Shown: piece after piece, positions 53,793 through 64,000 of the stretch | Numbering within the stretch: position 1 is the stretch's first letter | Layout of the letters: every line of letters begins with the position of its first letter | Source: Lactococcus taiwanensis | GTDB lineage: Bacteria > Bacillota > Bacilli > Lactobacillales > Streptococcaceae | Assembly (NCBI RefSeq): GCF_014905395.1 | Contig: NZ_BNDT01000006.1 | Location: forward strand, 57,229-121,228 | Direction of reading: 5' to 3' | DNA: 64,000 nucleotides | Notes under the pieces: model-generated | Seen by the model: the letters and a program-made list of their open reading frames with translations, nothing else | Told to the model about the DNA's origin: nothing | Database searches by the model: none | Position numbers and translations under genes: made by a program

Positions 53793-56700
53793 TCAGTCCA
53801 ATTTTTCCACAAATACTTGCTTTGGTCCGCCTAATAATATTAAATATTTGTCAACTTCCTTGACTTGGTAAGCTTTTTGCAGAGCTTCTCCATAAAGTTC
53901 CATTTGACCTTGGTAACGATTTTTTATTTCTGGGATAGCCTGAGCAGTTGTAAAGCGATCTGTTTTATAATCAAAAAGAACAATCCGATTCTCCAGCTGC
54001 ACAAAACCATCACAAATTCCTCGAACAATATATTGTTCTTCAGCGTATTCATCTGTCCTTAACATCGAAAATGGTGCTTCCTTTTTTGTATTTGCGACAT
54101 TCTCAGTTAAAAATTTCCCAAGTTCAGTATCAAATAACGTCAAAATTTTGACTAAATCAATCTGATTTTTTATCTCCTCAACAAATCCCATCTCGTCTAA
54201 AGTGCTTTGAAAACTAAATAAATCGGGATGTGAAAAGTCAACATATTGCATGAAAGTATGTATTGCCGAACCAATCTGAGCAGCTGTCACTTGATGCTCA
54301 TCAAAGGCGCTGAAGTCGAGACGCTTAGATCGGATAAATTCACTACTCGGTTGTACCTCTCCAACTGCTAGCTGCTTTTCATAACTCCTTTTTTTGACTT
54401 GACTAGGAGTCTGTATACTAGACAACTCTGTCGCTGCCTGATGTGGATACTGGTAAGTCATAATTTTTTGGGCCGCTTTTATCTCTTCCGAAAATGCCAT
54501 GATTTGATCAAAATTCGTTGCTTCTTCTACCAATTTTTTAAAATCAGGATGGCCTAAAAGATTTGAAGATGGCGAGGCAATATCATCTTTTGTATAAATA
54601 TTCATCTTCAATGGGAGGTTTGTTGCTGCTTGCAGAGCAAGTATCCAGTGTTGGAAACCCCGTGTTGACTTGCGGAATTTATCTGAGAGAATATTCTGTT
54701 CTAGTACAGCTGTATCATAAAGATCAAGCCCTGATTTTTTATCCGTAGATTTTATTTTTCCGACTAAATACAATTTCTTCTTTGCTCTTGTGAAGGCAAC
54801 ATAAAGCACGCGCATTTCCTCAGAAAGTGTCGCCTTCTGTTCAAGCTCTTGATTTACCATGTAAGGGAAAGTCTCCATCCGAACGAGAGCATATGGGAAA
54901 TCAGTGACGACTTCTGGCTCTTTTTTCAAATCTGCCACGTATTTCATGCCCAACCCATTTTTTCGACTTAAAATTACATTTTCTTGCAGCGAACGACTAT
55001 TAAAGCGCGACTGAAGATTCATCAGAAAAACATAGTCAAACTCTAATCCTTTGGACTTATGAAAAGTCATCACACGTACCGCATTTTGAGGTAATTTTAT
55101 ATTTACAGAAGCCAAGTCATTATTTTGTTCCATAAACTTATCAATCAATCTGATGAATTTAAAGAGTCCTTTATAGCCACTGCTTTCGTAAGATTCAGCT
55201 CTTATTGATAGAGCTTGAAGGTTTGCCTGTCGCATTTCACCATTTTTTAAGGCTCCCACATAGTCGAAATAGTAGGTTTCTGTATATATTCGCCAAAGGA
55301 GTTCGTGAATTGAAATTTGGTTGACAAGTTTACGCCATTCTGTAAACTTATCATAGAAGGACTTCAGCTTTTTGGAGAAGGCTCCGTCGATTAATTCAGG
55401 ATTTTGCCCTGTTAGAGTAAGTGCTTGCTTTAACTTATCCCAAAAGCGAACTTCTCTTCCCCCCTGCAGGCTAATCTTTGTCAATTCATCTTCATTGAAA
55501 TTAAAAAGAGGAGAACGCAGGGTGGCCACAAGAGATAAATCATATAGAGGATTGTCAATGGCGCGTAAAACATCTAGCATGACTAAAACCTCAATTGATT
55601 TTAGAAAATCCACACGACCTTCGTCTAAAACTACGGGGATGTCATAACTTAAAAGTATATCCTCAATTTTATTATTATTTGATTTTGAGCGTACCAATAT
55701 CGCAATATCTTTGGGTTGAACCCCTTTTTGAATCAAATGCTGTATTTTTTGAGCTGCTCCTCTGATTTCTCCATCAGAAAGATTTTCCCCATTCTCCTCA
55801 GTAGACTCCTCTTCTTTAGTCTCATTGTATAACAAGAGCTCTGGATAAAATTCTTGCTCTGCTTGAGTAGGGTAATCTGTGGTATTTCCTTGGATTAGCT
55901 TTTCAGCTTGACCATAGGTCATTTCACCAATATCCTGATCCATCAAATGCTCAAAAATAACATTTGTAAAGTTGAGCACCTCACCACGAGAACGAAAATT
56001 CTCTTTCAAGCGAATCAGTTGATTAGGGTCGTTTTCCTGATCATAACTTTGATACTTCTCTAAAAATAAGCTTGGATCAGCTAAGCGGAATCCATAAATG
56101 GATTGCTTAATATCACCCACCATAAAAAGATTGTGTCCGTTTGAGAGAAGCTCCAACATTCGCTCTTGCGTATGACTGGTATCTTGGTACTCATCAATCA
56201 TGATTTCCTCATAATAAAGACGCAGTTCCTCACGAATATCCGGATTATTTTCCAGTATTTCTATAGCAAAATGCGCAATATCAGAGTATTCAAAAGCATT
56301 TTCAATCTTTTTACGTTCAAGATATGCTTGATAAAAATGAAGCATGAAGCGCTGTAAATCTTTCGCTACATCAAAAGCTTCAGGTTGATACCTTTGTATA
56401 AGTTCCGCATGTTTGATTTTATTGACGAACTCTCTAATCAGCCCCGGTTTACTATTTGAACCTACCAACTCTTGTTTAAGTGCAGAAAACTCTTTTTTTA
56501 AGACGGAAATATTTTCATCTTTTGAAGTACCAACTCGAATGTCAGTATCCAAGGTCAGAAAAAGCTCAGAAAAAGTCGTAAACTCCTGATTGATTAAAGC
56601 TTCTAAGAGTTCGTTTTTATTATCTAAGATAATGTTCGCTTTATCACGACCAACCCCTTTTTTGGCTATCACTCCATTATCCAATGCTGCTTCTAAAAGT

Positions 56701-57398
56701 TCAAAAAAAGATAATAACTTTTCTTTTATGAGTCCATGAGTATCTACTGATAGATCTGTCAGCTGCTGATATGTCTCAAAACCTTTTAAAAACTGATCTT
56801 CTAACCATTTTGTGGGGTTTTCTGTGGCGGTTATAAACCTGTAAACCTTGTAAACGACTTCTTGAAATCCCGAAATATTTCGATCTTTGGAAAAATTTTT
56901 GATCAAACGCTCAAATTTTTCTTTGGGAATGTTTTGTTCGTGATCTGCTGCAAGGTACTCTTCTACCAGACGCTCAAAAACTTCCTGTTTGATTAAATCG
57001 CTCTCCGTTTGATCAGCAAGAATACGAAAATTAGGATCAATGTTTACTCGATTAAAATGAGTCTTTACAAGTTTTTGGGTGAAACTATCCATTGTTCCAA
57101 TATCTGCATTCGCAAGATTTTGTAAAGCTCCTGTCAACCTTTGATAGTGCACATCCTTACTTTCTGCTCGCGCTTTTTTCAAATCCTTTTCTAGACGCAT
57201 GCGTAATTCGCTCGCAGCTTTTTTTGTGAAGGTCGAGATAAAAAGATGGTCGATTTCAACCCCTTGTTTGACTTTCTCAACAATGCGCTGAGCCATCACG
57301 AAAGTCTTCCCTGAACCAGCACTTGCTGAAACTAAAATATTTTTACCAGAGCTATGGATAGCTTCAAACTGCTCTGGTGTTAACTGTATTTCACTCAT
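53793..57398 (-). CDS. rexA: ATP-dependent nuclease subunit A, RexA/AddA
   Basis: 1201-residue helicase-nuclease. UvrD-type helicase motif I SASAGSGKT at 28-36, motif II DEYQDTS near 400, and a C-terminal RecB-type nuclease (EEQYIVRGICDGFV, LFDYKTD). With RexB it processes double-strand breaks and responds to Chi. It overlaps rexB by 8 bases. A repeat copy (56747-56762) lies in frame and another (53770-53785) just after the stop. Confidence 0.96.
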   Translation of the reverse strand: MSEIQLTPEQFEAIHSSGKNILVSASAGSGKTFVMAQRIVEKVKQGVEIDHLFISTFTKKAASELRMRLEKDLKKARAESKDVHYQRLTGALQNLANADIGTMDSFTQKLVKTHFNRVNIDPNFRILADQTESDLIKQEVFERLVEEYLAADHEQNIPKEKFERLIKNFSKDRNISGFQEVVYKVYRFITATENPTKWLEDQFLKGFETYQQLTDLSVDTHGLIKEKLLSFFELLEAALDNGVIAKKGVGRDKANIILDNKNELLEALINQEFTTFSELFLTLDTDIRVGTSKDENISVLKKEFSALKQELVGSNSKPGLIREFVNKIKHAELIQRYQPEAFDVAKDLQRFMLHFYQAYLERKKIENAFEYSDIAHFAIEILENNPDIREELRLYYEEIMIDEYQDTSHTQERMLELLSNGHNLFMVGDIKQSIYGFRLADPSLFLEKYQSYDQENDPNQLIRLKENFRSRGEVLNFTNVIFEHLMDQDIGEMTYGQAEKLIQGNTTDYPTQAEQEFYPELLLYNETKEEESTEENGENLSDGEIRGAAQKIQHLIQKGVQPKDIAILVRSKSNNNKIEDILLSYDIPVVLDEGRVDFLKSIEVLVMLDVLRAIDNPLYDLSLVATLRSPLFNFNEDELTKISLQGGREVRFWDKLKQALTLTGQNPELIDGAFSKKLKSFYDKFTEWRKLVNQISIHELLWRIYTETYYFDYVGALKNGEMRQANLQALSIRAESYESSGYKGLFKFIRLIDKFMEQNNDLASVNIKLPQNAVRVMTFHKSKGLEFDYVFLMNLQSRFNSRSLQENVILSRKNGLGMKYVADLKKEPEVVTDFPYALVRMETFPYMVNQELEQKATLSEEMRVLYVAFTRAKKKLYLVGKIKSTDKKSGLDLYDTAVLEQNILSDKFRKSTRGFQHWILALQAATNLPLKMNIYTKDDIASPSSNLLGHPDFKKLVEEATNFDQIMAFSEEIKAAQKIMTYQYPHQAATELSSIQTPSQVKKRSYEKQLAVGEVQPSSEFIRSKRLDFSAFDEHQVTAAQIGSAIHTFMQYVDFSHPDLFSFQSTLDEMGFVEEIKNQIDLVKILTLFDTELGKFLTENVANTKKEAPFSMLRTDEYAEEQYIVRGICDGFVQLENRIVLFDYKTDRFTTAQAIPEIKNRYQGQMELYGEALQKAYQVKEVDKYLILLGGPKQVFVEKLD

Positions 57399-60300
57399 CT
57401 TTTGTGGCTTCCCCTTTCAGTTCTGCTAAAATCTCGGCGGCTGATTTTTGTCCTATTTCCCGTGTATGCTGTTGCATATGCACATTTGCTTCAAAACGAC
57501 AGATTGACTTAAGAGGACAATACCGACATCCCTGAATATTCCCTGATTTATCTATTCCTTCAGATCGTTTCATGGTAGGATTAATGGCAATTTTACCTGA
57601 TTTTAGACGCTTGCCCGCATTCTTATAATGCTGCTCATTCATCTGCAAAAGTTCATCAAAAACCTCAGGGCTATACAGATTATTCTTCTTGATTGCAATA
57701 CTATCAACTTTCTGTACATCAGCAACAGCATCAGTCAACAACAGCCCTTCATAGCGCATCGCTTGATTTAAAAGCAACGCAATTTCTGATAAATGATTGA
57801 CCTCATTCAGATTAAGAGGTTGGTTTTTAAATTGTAAATAGAGTGCGCCCCAGATTTTTTGCTGCGGAAAAGCTTTTTTCAAAACATCAAGATAAGTTAA
57901 AAACTGTAGGCTCAAGCCATCATAAGCATCCTGTAACTTAAAGCTGTGTGCACTCGATTTATAGTCTACAGCGCCTAGTCGCTCAGAAGAGAGTTGATCA
58001 ATTCGGTCAATCCGTCCTCGCAAATAAATCTCTTCTATAGAAAATTGACCGAGTTCACTTTTCGGTAAGCCAAAACTACTTTCCGTCAGTAAAGTGGTTA
58101 ACTCATCAGCTTCCACAGTCCGTTTTAACATCCGAGCAGTTTGTCGTACAATTTCTTCTAAATTAACCCATGTAAAACGAGCAGTGGCATCTTGTGTAAA
58201 ATAACGAGCGTAATTTTTATCAACCTCTTGTAAAACAGTACCCAATTTTTCATCAAAATTATCTACTGACAGCTCTGTCAGTTGCATGACTTTTTCAAAT
58301 ACCTCATGGAAAAAGTTACCAACAATTTTAGAGTTAATGTCAATATTTTCAAAGGTTTCAAGCCCCAACGTATTTTCTAAAAAGTACTGGTACTCACAGT
58401 TATAAAAACGTTCAAAGCTGCTGACAGAGGCATAAATCTTATCACCATAGAGTTTTTCAAGTGTTTCTGGAGCAAGTTTTTCTGTTTCAATATCGTGATC
58501 TACACTTATTAAAATATTTTGAAAATCAGGGTGCTCCTTGACAAGTAATCGAAAAATACTGGACCAAAAGGCCCGTTTATCCTTGACTCCTTCTTCATTT
58601 TCATGGAGCGCACGTTCGATTTTTCCCATCATAGCAATCACTGCCCGGCTGTTAGCAACGTGCTCTATGCCTTCTTGTAAGTTTACACTTTGAATTTTAT
58701 TGATAACTTTGCCTTCAGCGTGCGACACAAAAAGTTGAAAAATGGGTGAGAGCTCCCCTTGTTCGTTGCCCATAATCTGTGGCATAGACATTACCAAACT
58801 CTTTGTGGCAGAGTTGACCAAGGATAGCACGGTAAACATATTTTTATGGTAATTGCGAACATTGAGTTGTTCAATAAACTGATGATCTGCTGTATGCGCA
58901 TTGATTTCAGCACGCTCCTCATCTGTTAAAAGGGTCGAGTTTCGCTTTATTCGAGGAAAGTTAGTTTGACTTAAACCAATGGCATAGACATATTTATTAG
59001 TTTGTGGTTCAACCAGTTCGTAGTCACGTACTTTGACAACATCAACATTGGCTGGAATTTGGCGGTATTTTGCATTCTTTAGACCCGCTAACAGGATATC
59101 GAGAAATTCGATATTCTTCATCTTTTCAGCTGAAAAAACAGCTTCAAATTCAGTTAAAACGGTTAAGAGGAGACGCCACACTTGTTCGTGACGATCTGCG
59201 AGTTGATGATCGCCCTGTGCCTCAGCTTCTGAAAAATAATGGTTCATTTCGGCCATTACATTTCCTTCTTCCAAAAATTTGCGAAGTTCTTTGACCCAAT
59301 TTTTTCCCGTTTTTTTCTGGTTAGTGGTCAAAAAATGCTGAAGGGGAGAATGAGCTCCAAGTAGCAATTCACGTAAAGTATCGACCGACTCTAACCCACT
59401 AAATTCACTTTCAGTAAACTCCTCAGTAAATCTTTTGTGTCCAGAAATTTTAAATTTATGAACATAATATTCAAACTGGTCAATCACTTCCTCTTCTAAG
59501 TTGTCAATCTTGTAAACTTTACTTTTTAATAAATTAACAACATCATCCGGACGGTAATTATTTTTTTTGATTGCATAAAGACTCTCAAAAAAGACAATGA
59601 GCGGATGTTGACTCATCGCTTCTTCCTGTGCATAGAAATAAGGAATCTCATAAAGGTCAAAAATCTCTTTAACAGGAATCTCATAAGCCGAAACATCCCC
59701 AACTAATACTGTAAAGTCCTTAAAGGGTATCCCTTGCGAGATTTTCTGACGAATTTCTTTGGCCACTCGCTCTATTTCAGCAGTCTGATTTTCAGCTTCC
59801 CAAATTCTAAAATGTGCACTATCATCATCAGTAATTTTGATTGGTTCATCACTTATAACAAAACGACTATCCTGATCAATCAGTGTTGTCAACTTACTGT
59901 AAACTTCATTGACATCTTTTCCATGATATCTGGTCAGTTGAGCTCCAAATTTATCACGAAAATGTTGGATCAGTTCGACACCATTTGTATAGATACTCTC
60001 TGACAGACTGGTCAGTGACTTTTCATCAGCATAAGTTCCCATGATAAGACGCGCCAGTCGGTTTTGCACTGTTGAGATAAAAAATTCCTCTTCTGCAGAA
60101 AACCGTGTGTAACCATCAATAACAAAAACAGCATTTTGGAGAACTGTATCAAATTCCCCCTGCGCAATTCGCTGGGTAAAATCACTAAATTCTGAAAAAT
60201 TAGCGTATTCTTCGTCTAATTCATTCTCAAAACGTGAAAATATTTTTTTTAATTCTTCATTTTTGGGATTTACTGGTAAGTCATCTGCTGTTAAATTGGC

Positions 60301-60693
60301 TGTCAAAAGCTCCGTTCGTAGCTGAACAAGAAGTTCTAAGAAGCCTGCTGAGTTTTGCATGGAATAGTAGAGCGGTAAGTCTTCTTTTGAAAAACTTCTT
60401 AGGACACGCCGAAAGAGCATTGAAAAACCAGCAGAACCTAGCTCAACTTTGTCAGTGGTACTTTCTCGCTTATCGAAATAATAGGGCAGTTGCTTAAATC
60501 TTGTAACCATTAAATCAAAAACAGCAGTGTCCTTTCCATGAGCAAGACGCTCTAAAATTTCCTTCTCCTTTTCAAAAGACATGGAAGAAGGGACAATATA
60601 ATAGACCTTTCGCTTTGCTGCAAGTTCTTGGAGCGCGACTTCCAAAAGTCCTGCTGTCAAATCTTGAGTAATTTCTGTATATATAATTTCCAT
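57391..60693 (-). CDS. rexB: ATP-dependent nuclease subunit B, RexB/AddB
   Basis: 1100-residue RexB. Lactic acid bacterial RexB proteins lack a strong Walker A at the N-terminus, which also looks absent here. The C-terminal nuclease domain shows GRIDRIDQL and AVDYKSS, with iron-sulfur-type cysteines CRYCPLKSIC and an upstream C. Two repeat copies lie in frame (58266-58281, 60000-60015). Its promoter is extended -10 TGT-TATAAT (minus, 60723-60728). Confidence 0.95.
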   Translation of the reverse strand: MEIIYTEITQDLTAGLLEVALQELAAKRKVYYIVPSSMSFEKEKEILERLAHGKDTAVFDLMVTRFKQLPYYFDKRESTTDKVELGSAGFSMLFRRVLRSFSKEDLPLYYSMQNSAGFLELLVQLRTELLTANLTADDLPVNPKNEELKKIFSRFENELDEEYANFSEFSDFTQRIAQGEFDTVLQNAVFVIDGYTRFSAEEEFFISTVQNRLARLIMGTYADEKSLTSLSESIYTNGVELIQHFRDKFGAQLTRYHGKDVNEVYSKLTTLIDQDSRFVISDEPIKITDDDSAHFRIWEAENQTAEIERVAKEIRQKISQGIPFKDFTVLVGDVSAYEIPVKEIFDLYEIPYFYAQEEAMSQHPLIVFFESLYAIKKNNYRPDDVVNLLKSKVYKIDNLEEEVIDQFEYYVHKFKISGHKRFTEEFTESEFSGLESVDTLRELLLGAHSPLQHFLTTNQKKTGKNWVKELRKFLEEGNVMAEMNHYFSEAEAQGDHQLADRHEQVWRLLLTVLTEFEAVFSAEKMKNIEFLDILLAGLKNAKYRQIPANVDVVKVRDYELVEPQTNKYVYAIGLSQTNFPRIKRNSTLLTDEERAEINAHTADHQFIEQLNVRNYHKNMFTVLSLVNSATKSLVMSMPQIMGNEQGELSPIFQLFVSHAEGKVINKIQSVNLQEGIEHVANSRAVIAMMGKIERALHENEEGVKDKRAFWSSIFRLLVKEHPDFQNILISVDHDIETEKLAPETLEKLYGDKIYASVSSFERFYNCEYQYFLENTLGLETFENIDINSKIVGNFFHEVFEKVMQLTELSVDNFDEKLGTVLQEVDKNYARYFTQDATARFTWVNLEEIVRQTARMLKRTVEADELTTLLTESSFGLPKSELGQFSIEEIYLRGRIDRIDQLSSERLGAVDYKSSAHSFKLQDAYDGLSLQFLTYLDVLKKAFPQQKIWGALYLQFKNQPLNLNEVNHLSEIALLLNQAMRYEGLLLTDAVADVQKVDSIAIKKNNLYSPEVFDELLQMNEQHYKNAGKRLKSGKIAINPTMKRSEGIDKSGNIQGCRYCPLKSICRFEANVHMQQHTREIGQKSAAEILAELKGEATKDE

Positions 60694-60799
60694 AAAAAAT
60701 AGACCTAACTTTCGTTAAGTCCATTATAACAAATTCTAATTTTTTAGCTCACTGACAGCTCCATCAGTAGAAAATCCAGCGACTAAAGCCTCATAATTT

Positions 60800-61942
60800 T
60801 TAATTTGTCCGTACAGGTGTAATCAATTGAATAAATCCTTCTGCTTCGTTACGAGGTTGCAAAGTAAAGGGACGGACATTTGAAATAAAGCGAATGCGCA
60901 CTTCTGGTGCTTTAATCACTTTCAAGGCATCAATTAAGTATTCAGGATTAAAACTAATTGATAAGTCATTTCCTTCTTTTGACAAGGCTGTCAGCTCTTC
61001 ATGGACAGACCCAACCTCAGGTGAATTTGCTGTGGTAATGATTGAATCACCTGAAACCGATAATTTTACTGTTCCATTTGTTGTCATAACCGTAAGTAAA
61101 CGAGCACGATCCATGGTATGACGTAATTGCGCAGCATCAAATACTAAATCTAATGTATAATCCGACTCTTTAGGAATTAAACGATTAGTATCTGGATATG
61201 CTCCTTCAATTAAGCGGCTGTAATAGCTAATCGTTTCATTTCGGAAAAGCATTTGACTTCCACTAATAAATATTTCTATCTCTTCTTCATCATTTGTGAA
61301 AACATTTTTAAAACTATTAATTGATTTACTTGGCAAAATCACATCAAATTTTAACTCTGAATGTTCCAAGGGAAGCAAACGTTGACTCATTCGATGTGAG
61401 TCCGTTGCCACGGCCTTTAGTTCACCAGTGGGTAATGTTTCCAGATGGACCCCTGTAAAAATCGGACGATTTTCTTGTGTACTTACAGCAAAGACGGTCT
61501 CAGTAAAAATTTCTTTGAGTGCTTTAACTTTCATTTTTAAAGAGGCACCTTCAGAAATTTCTTGTAAGTGCGGATAAATTTCGGAATCCAAACCCTTTAA
61601 AGTGATTTCTGACTTGCCAGAAGTTAACAAGACTTGTTTTTGTTCTTTTTCAGTAAATTCCAGAGTAACTTCGGGCAGTTGACTTACTACATTTTCAAAG
61701 AAAGCTGCTTCTAACAAAACAGAGCCAGTTCCTGAGATGAGCATGCTTGCATCTTTATTATCTACGGGTAAGAAGTTTTTGATTGAAATTTGTCCATTAG
61801 AACCAATCAAAGTAATCCCGTTTTCTTCTACTTCAATTTTCAACTTTGTCAGAGCAGGAATAGTTACTTTAGAACCAATCGCTTGCTTAGTAATTTTTAA
61901 AGCATTTTGAAAAGCATTTTTATTAATCGAAAATTTAATCAT
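60800..61942 (-). CDS. dnaN: DNA polymerase III beta subunit (sliding clamp)
   Basis: 380-residue beta clamp with three clamp domains, starting [22 protein letters not shown] and ending with the FTLQPR / QLITPVRTN type C-terminus. The ATG at 61942 has AAAGGAG upstream; the longer frame has no signal. A repeat-like copy (60979-60994) lies in frame; another (60752-60767) lies past the stop. Confidence 0.96.
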   Translation of the reverse strand: MIKFSINKNAFQNALKITKQAIGSKVTIPALTKLKIEVEENGITLIGSNGQISIKNFLPVDNKDASMLISGTGSVLLEAAFFENVVSQLPEVTLEFTEKEQKQVLLTSGKSEITLKGLDSEIYPHLQEISEGASLKMKVKALKEIFTETVFAVSTQENRPIFTGVHLETLPTGELKAVATDSHRMSQRLLPLEHSELKFDVILPSKSINSFKNVFTNDEEEIEIFISGSQMLFRNETISYYSRLIEGAYPDTNRLIPKESDYTLDLVFDAAQLRHTMDRARLLTVMTTNGTVKLSVSGDSIITTANSPEVGSVHEELTALSKEGNDLSISFNPEYLIDALKVIKAPEVRIRFISNVRPFTLQPRNEAEGFIQLITPVRTN

Positions 61943-61996
61943 GAGACTCCTTTTATTATTTCTTTTTATAAATATAATAGTAATAGTAGTAGGTCC

Positions 61997-62096
61997 TGTG
62001 GATAACCTTAATAAGAGAAATTCGCTTAGAAAACAGGACATTTACCCTGTGGATAAAATAAGAACAACCGTTTTATAACTCTTAGAGTTTTCCACA
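61997..62096. promoter_or_regulatory. DnaA-box cluster between dnaA and dnaN
   Basis: Perfect boxes TGTGGATAA at 61997-62005 and 62048-62056, and TTTTCCACA at 62088-62096. With the cluster upstream of dnaA this gives a bipartite origin flanking the gene. Confidence 0.8.
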
Positions 62097-62099
62097 AGC

Positions 62100-63467
62100 C
62101 TAAAATTTGCGTTTTATACTATCAATATCTTTTTGAACTTCCATATCATTTTTCATTTTATCTGAAATTTGCTTATAGGCATACATCACAGTTGTGTGAT
62201 CCCGTCCTCCAAAGGCATTTCCTATTGCAGGAAGACTTGTTCCGAGCAATTCACGAACAAGGTACATAGCGATTTGTCTTGGAAAAGCAATTTCTTTCGG
62301 ACGCTTAGGGCCTATAAGATCTGAAAACGAGATATGATAATAATTAGCCACTTCGTCTTGAATTTTTTTAATCGTCAAGTTAGATAAAGATTGTTGGGCT
62401 GCATTTTTTAAAGAGCGTAAGGCTTGGCTTGCTGTTTCAATATCTACCACAGAAACACCGTTAGCGCGTGCAACAAATTCTACGCGGTTAAGTGCTCCTT
62501 CCAACTCTCGGACGTTTGAATCAATTTGTCCGGCAATGTAAGATAAGGTTTCACTTGGAAATTCAAGGTGGCTTGATTCTGATTTTATTAAGAGGATAGC
62601 CATTCGTGTTTCGTAGTCAGGAGCTGTAATATCAGTAGTTAGTCCCCAAGAAAAGCGGGATACTAAACGATCTTCCAGATTATTTAACTCTTGCGGGATA
62701 CGGTCAGAAGTCAGAACAATTTGAGATCCTTTATCATAAAGTGCATTAAACGTATTGAAAAATTCATTTTTTGTTCCTTCTTTATCACTAAAAAACTGAA
62801 CATCATCTAAGAGGAGAAGATCTAGATTTCGATACGTGTTCTCAAAGTTTTCCATTTGATTTTTGCGGGTTGCATTCACGTAATCGTTCACGAAATTTTC
62901 GGAAGAAACATATTTGATTTTAGCTGTTGGGTTGTCTGTTAAGATTTGATTTCCAATCGCATGCATCAAGTGGGTTTTACCTAGGCCTGCTCCACCATAG
63001 ATAAATAAGGGGTTGTAAGTATCACCTGGTTTATCGGCAACTGCAATGGCTGCAGCTAAAGTCCAACGGTTACCAGGCCCCTGAACAAAATTTTCAAAAT
63101 TATATTTTTCATTGAGTCCGCTGACCATAGGTAGAGTAGCTTTATTATCACTTGGAGTTTCGAGAGAAGGAGCCGATTGATTACTTAGACGTTGAAGCTC
63201 TAAATCTGTTAATTCATCGTTCGCATAAAGGACATAATCAATAAGACGTCCAAAGACTTCAAAACCAGCAGTGGTAATCAAATCAGACTGTTTTTTCCAG
63301 TAATCTTTTTTCATTCCGCTATCAAGTAAGATATTGGCGGTATCTTGCTCAACGGACATCAATTGAGCAGGTTCTATAAAAAAGTCGTAAGCTTGCTTTC
63401 CGATACTCTGCTTTGCAAGTTCAGTGACTCGAGCCCAAAACTTTTGATTATCATTAGGGGATGCCAT
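62100..63467 (-). CDS. dnaA: Chromosomal replication initiator DnaA
   Basis: 455-residue DnaA. Domain I, a short linker, AAA+ domain III with Walker [10 protein letters not shown] (near 159-167) and LLLDDVQ, and domain IV with the DnaA signature near [20 protein letters not shown] precedes the ATG. It reads away from oriC. Confidence 0.97.
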   Translation of the reverse strand: MASPNDNQKFWARVTELAKQSIGKQAYDFFIEPAQLMSVEQDTANILLDSGMKKDYWKKQSDLITTAGFEVFGRLIDYVLYANDELTDLELQRLSNQSAPSLETPSDNKATLPMVSGLNEKYNFENFVQGPGNRWTLAAAIAVADKPGDTYNPLFIYGGAGLGKTHLMHAIGNQILTDNPTAKIKYVSSENFVNDYVNATRKNQMENFENTYRNLDLLLLDDVQFFSDKEGTKNEFFNTFNALYDKGSQIVLTSDRIPQELNNLEDRLVSRFSWGLTTDITAPDYETRMAILLIKSESSHLEFPSETLSYIAGQIDSNVRELEGALNRVEFVARANGVSVVDIETASQALRSLKNAAQQSLSNLTIKKIQDEVANYYHISFSDLIGPKRPKEIAFPRQIAMYLVRELLGTSLPAIGNAFGGRDHTTVMYAYKQISDKMKNDMEVQKDIDSIKRKF

Positions 63468-63479
63468 AATACTCCTTTA

Positions 63480-63770
63480 CTTTTAGTTTGTTGATAACTC
63501 ATTATATCATTTCAATCTCTATTTTTCCACAGTCTGTTGATATTTCAAAAAGAAAGTTTTCCACCACTTGAAAAAGTTATTCACATTTTTGTGGAAAGTG
63601 TGTAAACTTGAAAAAATAACTGTTGGAAATAGCACAACAACAGCGATTGATATAGTTATCCACAGAAGTAGAAAAGTTAAAACAAGAGTCTTTTTTCTGT
63701 GGATAGGGAAAAAAGTAGAGGGGTTTAATCACAACTTTTATACAAAGTAAAACGATATTGTGGAAAGGGC
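63480..63770. other. oriC: Chromosomal origin of replication (oriC)
   Basis: DnaA boxes or near-boxes: TTTTCCACA 63523-63531, TTATTCACA 63577-63585, TGTGGAAAG 63590-63598, TTATCCACA 63656-63664 (perfect), TGTGGATAG 63698-63706, TGTGGAAAG 63759-63767. They lie in AT-rich sequence directly upstream of dnaA. Confidence 0.9.
63501..63529 (-). promoter_or_regulatory. Promoter of dnaA
   Basis: Minus strand TGGAAA (63524-63529), 17-bp spacer, TATAAT (63501-63506) with TGA before it. The -35 lies in a DnaA box (TTTTCCACA 63523-63531), consistent with autoregulation. Confidence 0.6.
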
Positions 63771-63785
63771 ATAATAAGCTATAAT
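63758..63785 (+). promoter_or_regulatory. Promoter of the right-edge leader transcript
   Basis: TTGTGG (63758-63763), 16-bp spacer, TATAAT (63780-63785). The -35 overlaps the last DnaA-like box of oriC. Confidence 0.6.
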
Positions 63786-63803
63786 TATGATTGAGGAGCT
63801 CAA

Positions 63804-63833
63804 ATGAGAAACTTTTTCGTTTTCTACTATTAA
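63804..63833 (+). CDS. Phe/Tyr-rich leader peptide
   Basis: Nine-codon ORF MRNFFVFYY with GAGGAG five bases upstream, about 20 bases after a -10 box. Three Phe and two Tyr codons in the last six positions, followed by a terminator about 60 bases on, look like a ribosome-stalling leader that senses aromatic amino acid supply. Confidence 0.6.
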   Translation: MRNFFVFYY

Positions 63834-63891
63834 ATAAACACAAATCAAGTAAAAAGCGATATTATTTGATGAAGACTAACCGTAACTGAGC

Positions 63892-63926
63892 AGGCCTCTT
63901 CAATTGAGAAGAGGCCTTTCTTTTTG
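63892..63926 (+). terminator. Attenuator-type terminator after the leader peptide
   Basis: AGGCCTCTT (63892-63900) / AAGAGGCCT (63909-63917) then TTCTTTTT. TGAAGA at 63870-63875 can pair with TCTTCA (63897-63902) of the first arm, an alternative antiterminator. Confidence 0.75.
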
Positions 63927-63955
63927 AAAAAAGATTGCTTAAGGTAAAGTGAGTC

Positions 63956-64000
63956 GTGGCATACAAAGCAAACGGATACAAAGAATTCAAAAGCGAACGA
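63956..64000 (+). CDS. Start of a gene cut by the window end
   Basis: GTG at 63956 opens a frame to the edge (VAYKANGYKEFKSER). A second GTG at 63949 opens another frame. AAGG at 63941-63944 may serve either. Too short to identify; its place behind the leader suggests a function tied to aromatic amino acids. Confidence 0.3.
   Translation, partial: MAYKANGYKEFKSER

Overview
The window looks like the origin-proximal part of a Lactococcus chromosome. Reading from oriC leftwards on the minus strand, the order is dnaA, dnaN, rexB, rexA, ychF, pth, mfd, rqcP, divIC, an S1-domain gene, a serine hydrolase gene, tilS, hpt and ftsH. Other lactococcal marks are the pdhABCD operon with a two-lipoyl E2, adjacent araT and recO, and a copper-type operon equivalent to yahC-yahD-yaiA-yaiB. 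Base composition looks richer in G+C than typical L. lactis, so an L. garvieae-like species is plausible; this was judged by eye, not computed. No insertion sequence, prophage or CRISPR array was seen.

Layout: 1-2.7 kb holds a GNAT acetyltransferase, rarA and a parB-like gene. 2.7-7.4 kb holds a P1B metal ATPase, zinc-free L32/L33, a DJ-1-family enzyme and a CynX-like transporter. 7.4-10.7 kb is a minus-strand quinone/copper-stress operon with a cop box on its promoter, then a universal stress protein. 11-19.3 kb is mostly plus-strand housekeeping and accessory genes (SDR, ABC-F ATPase, Nudix, a broken HAD gene, a Cof-type HAD, plsX), then two minus-strand membrane protein genes. 19.3-23.6 kb has VOC and OsmC proteins, trpS behind a Trp T-box, and HD and glycerophosphodiesterase genes. 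23.8-30.2 kb has lplA and pdhABCD: the ligase can attach the lipoyl groups the complex needs. 30.3-33.1 kb has recO, araT, a membrane-anchored unknown and tRNA-Lys. 33.3-39.3 kb has a probable structured ncRNA and the mannitol genes mtlA-mtlR-mtlF-mtlD with cre sites. 39.4-40.3 kb is a seven-tRNA cluster with a 5S rRNA gene lacking 16S/23S, driven by two tandem consensus promoters. 40.4-63.5 kb is the minus-strand replication, repair and cell-division block. 63.5-63.8 kb is oriC. The right edge carries a Phe/Tyr-rich leader peptide and an attenuator-like terminator ahead of a gene cut by the window end.

The strongest unexplained signal is a dispersed 16-bp inverted repeat, CTGAC-N6-GTCAG, with about 30 copies in 64 kb. 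It lies between genes, where it builds some terminators, and also inside coding sequences (mtlA linkers, mtlR, mfd, rexA, rexB, dnaN, the APC permease, the HD hydrolase). A second, rarer family pairs GTTTACA with TGTAAAC.
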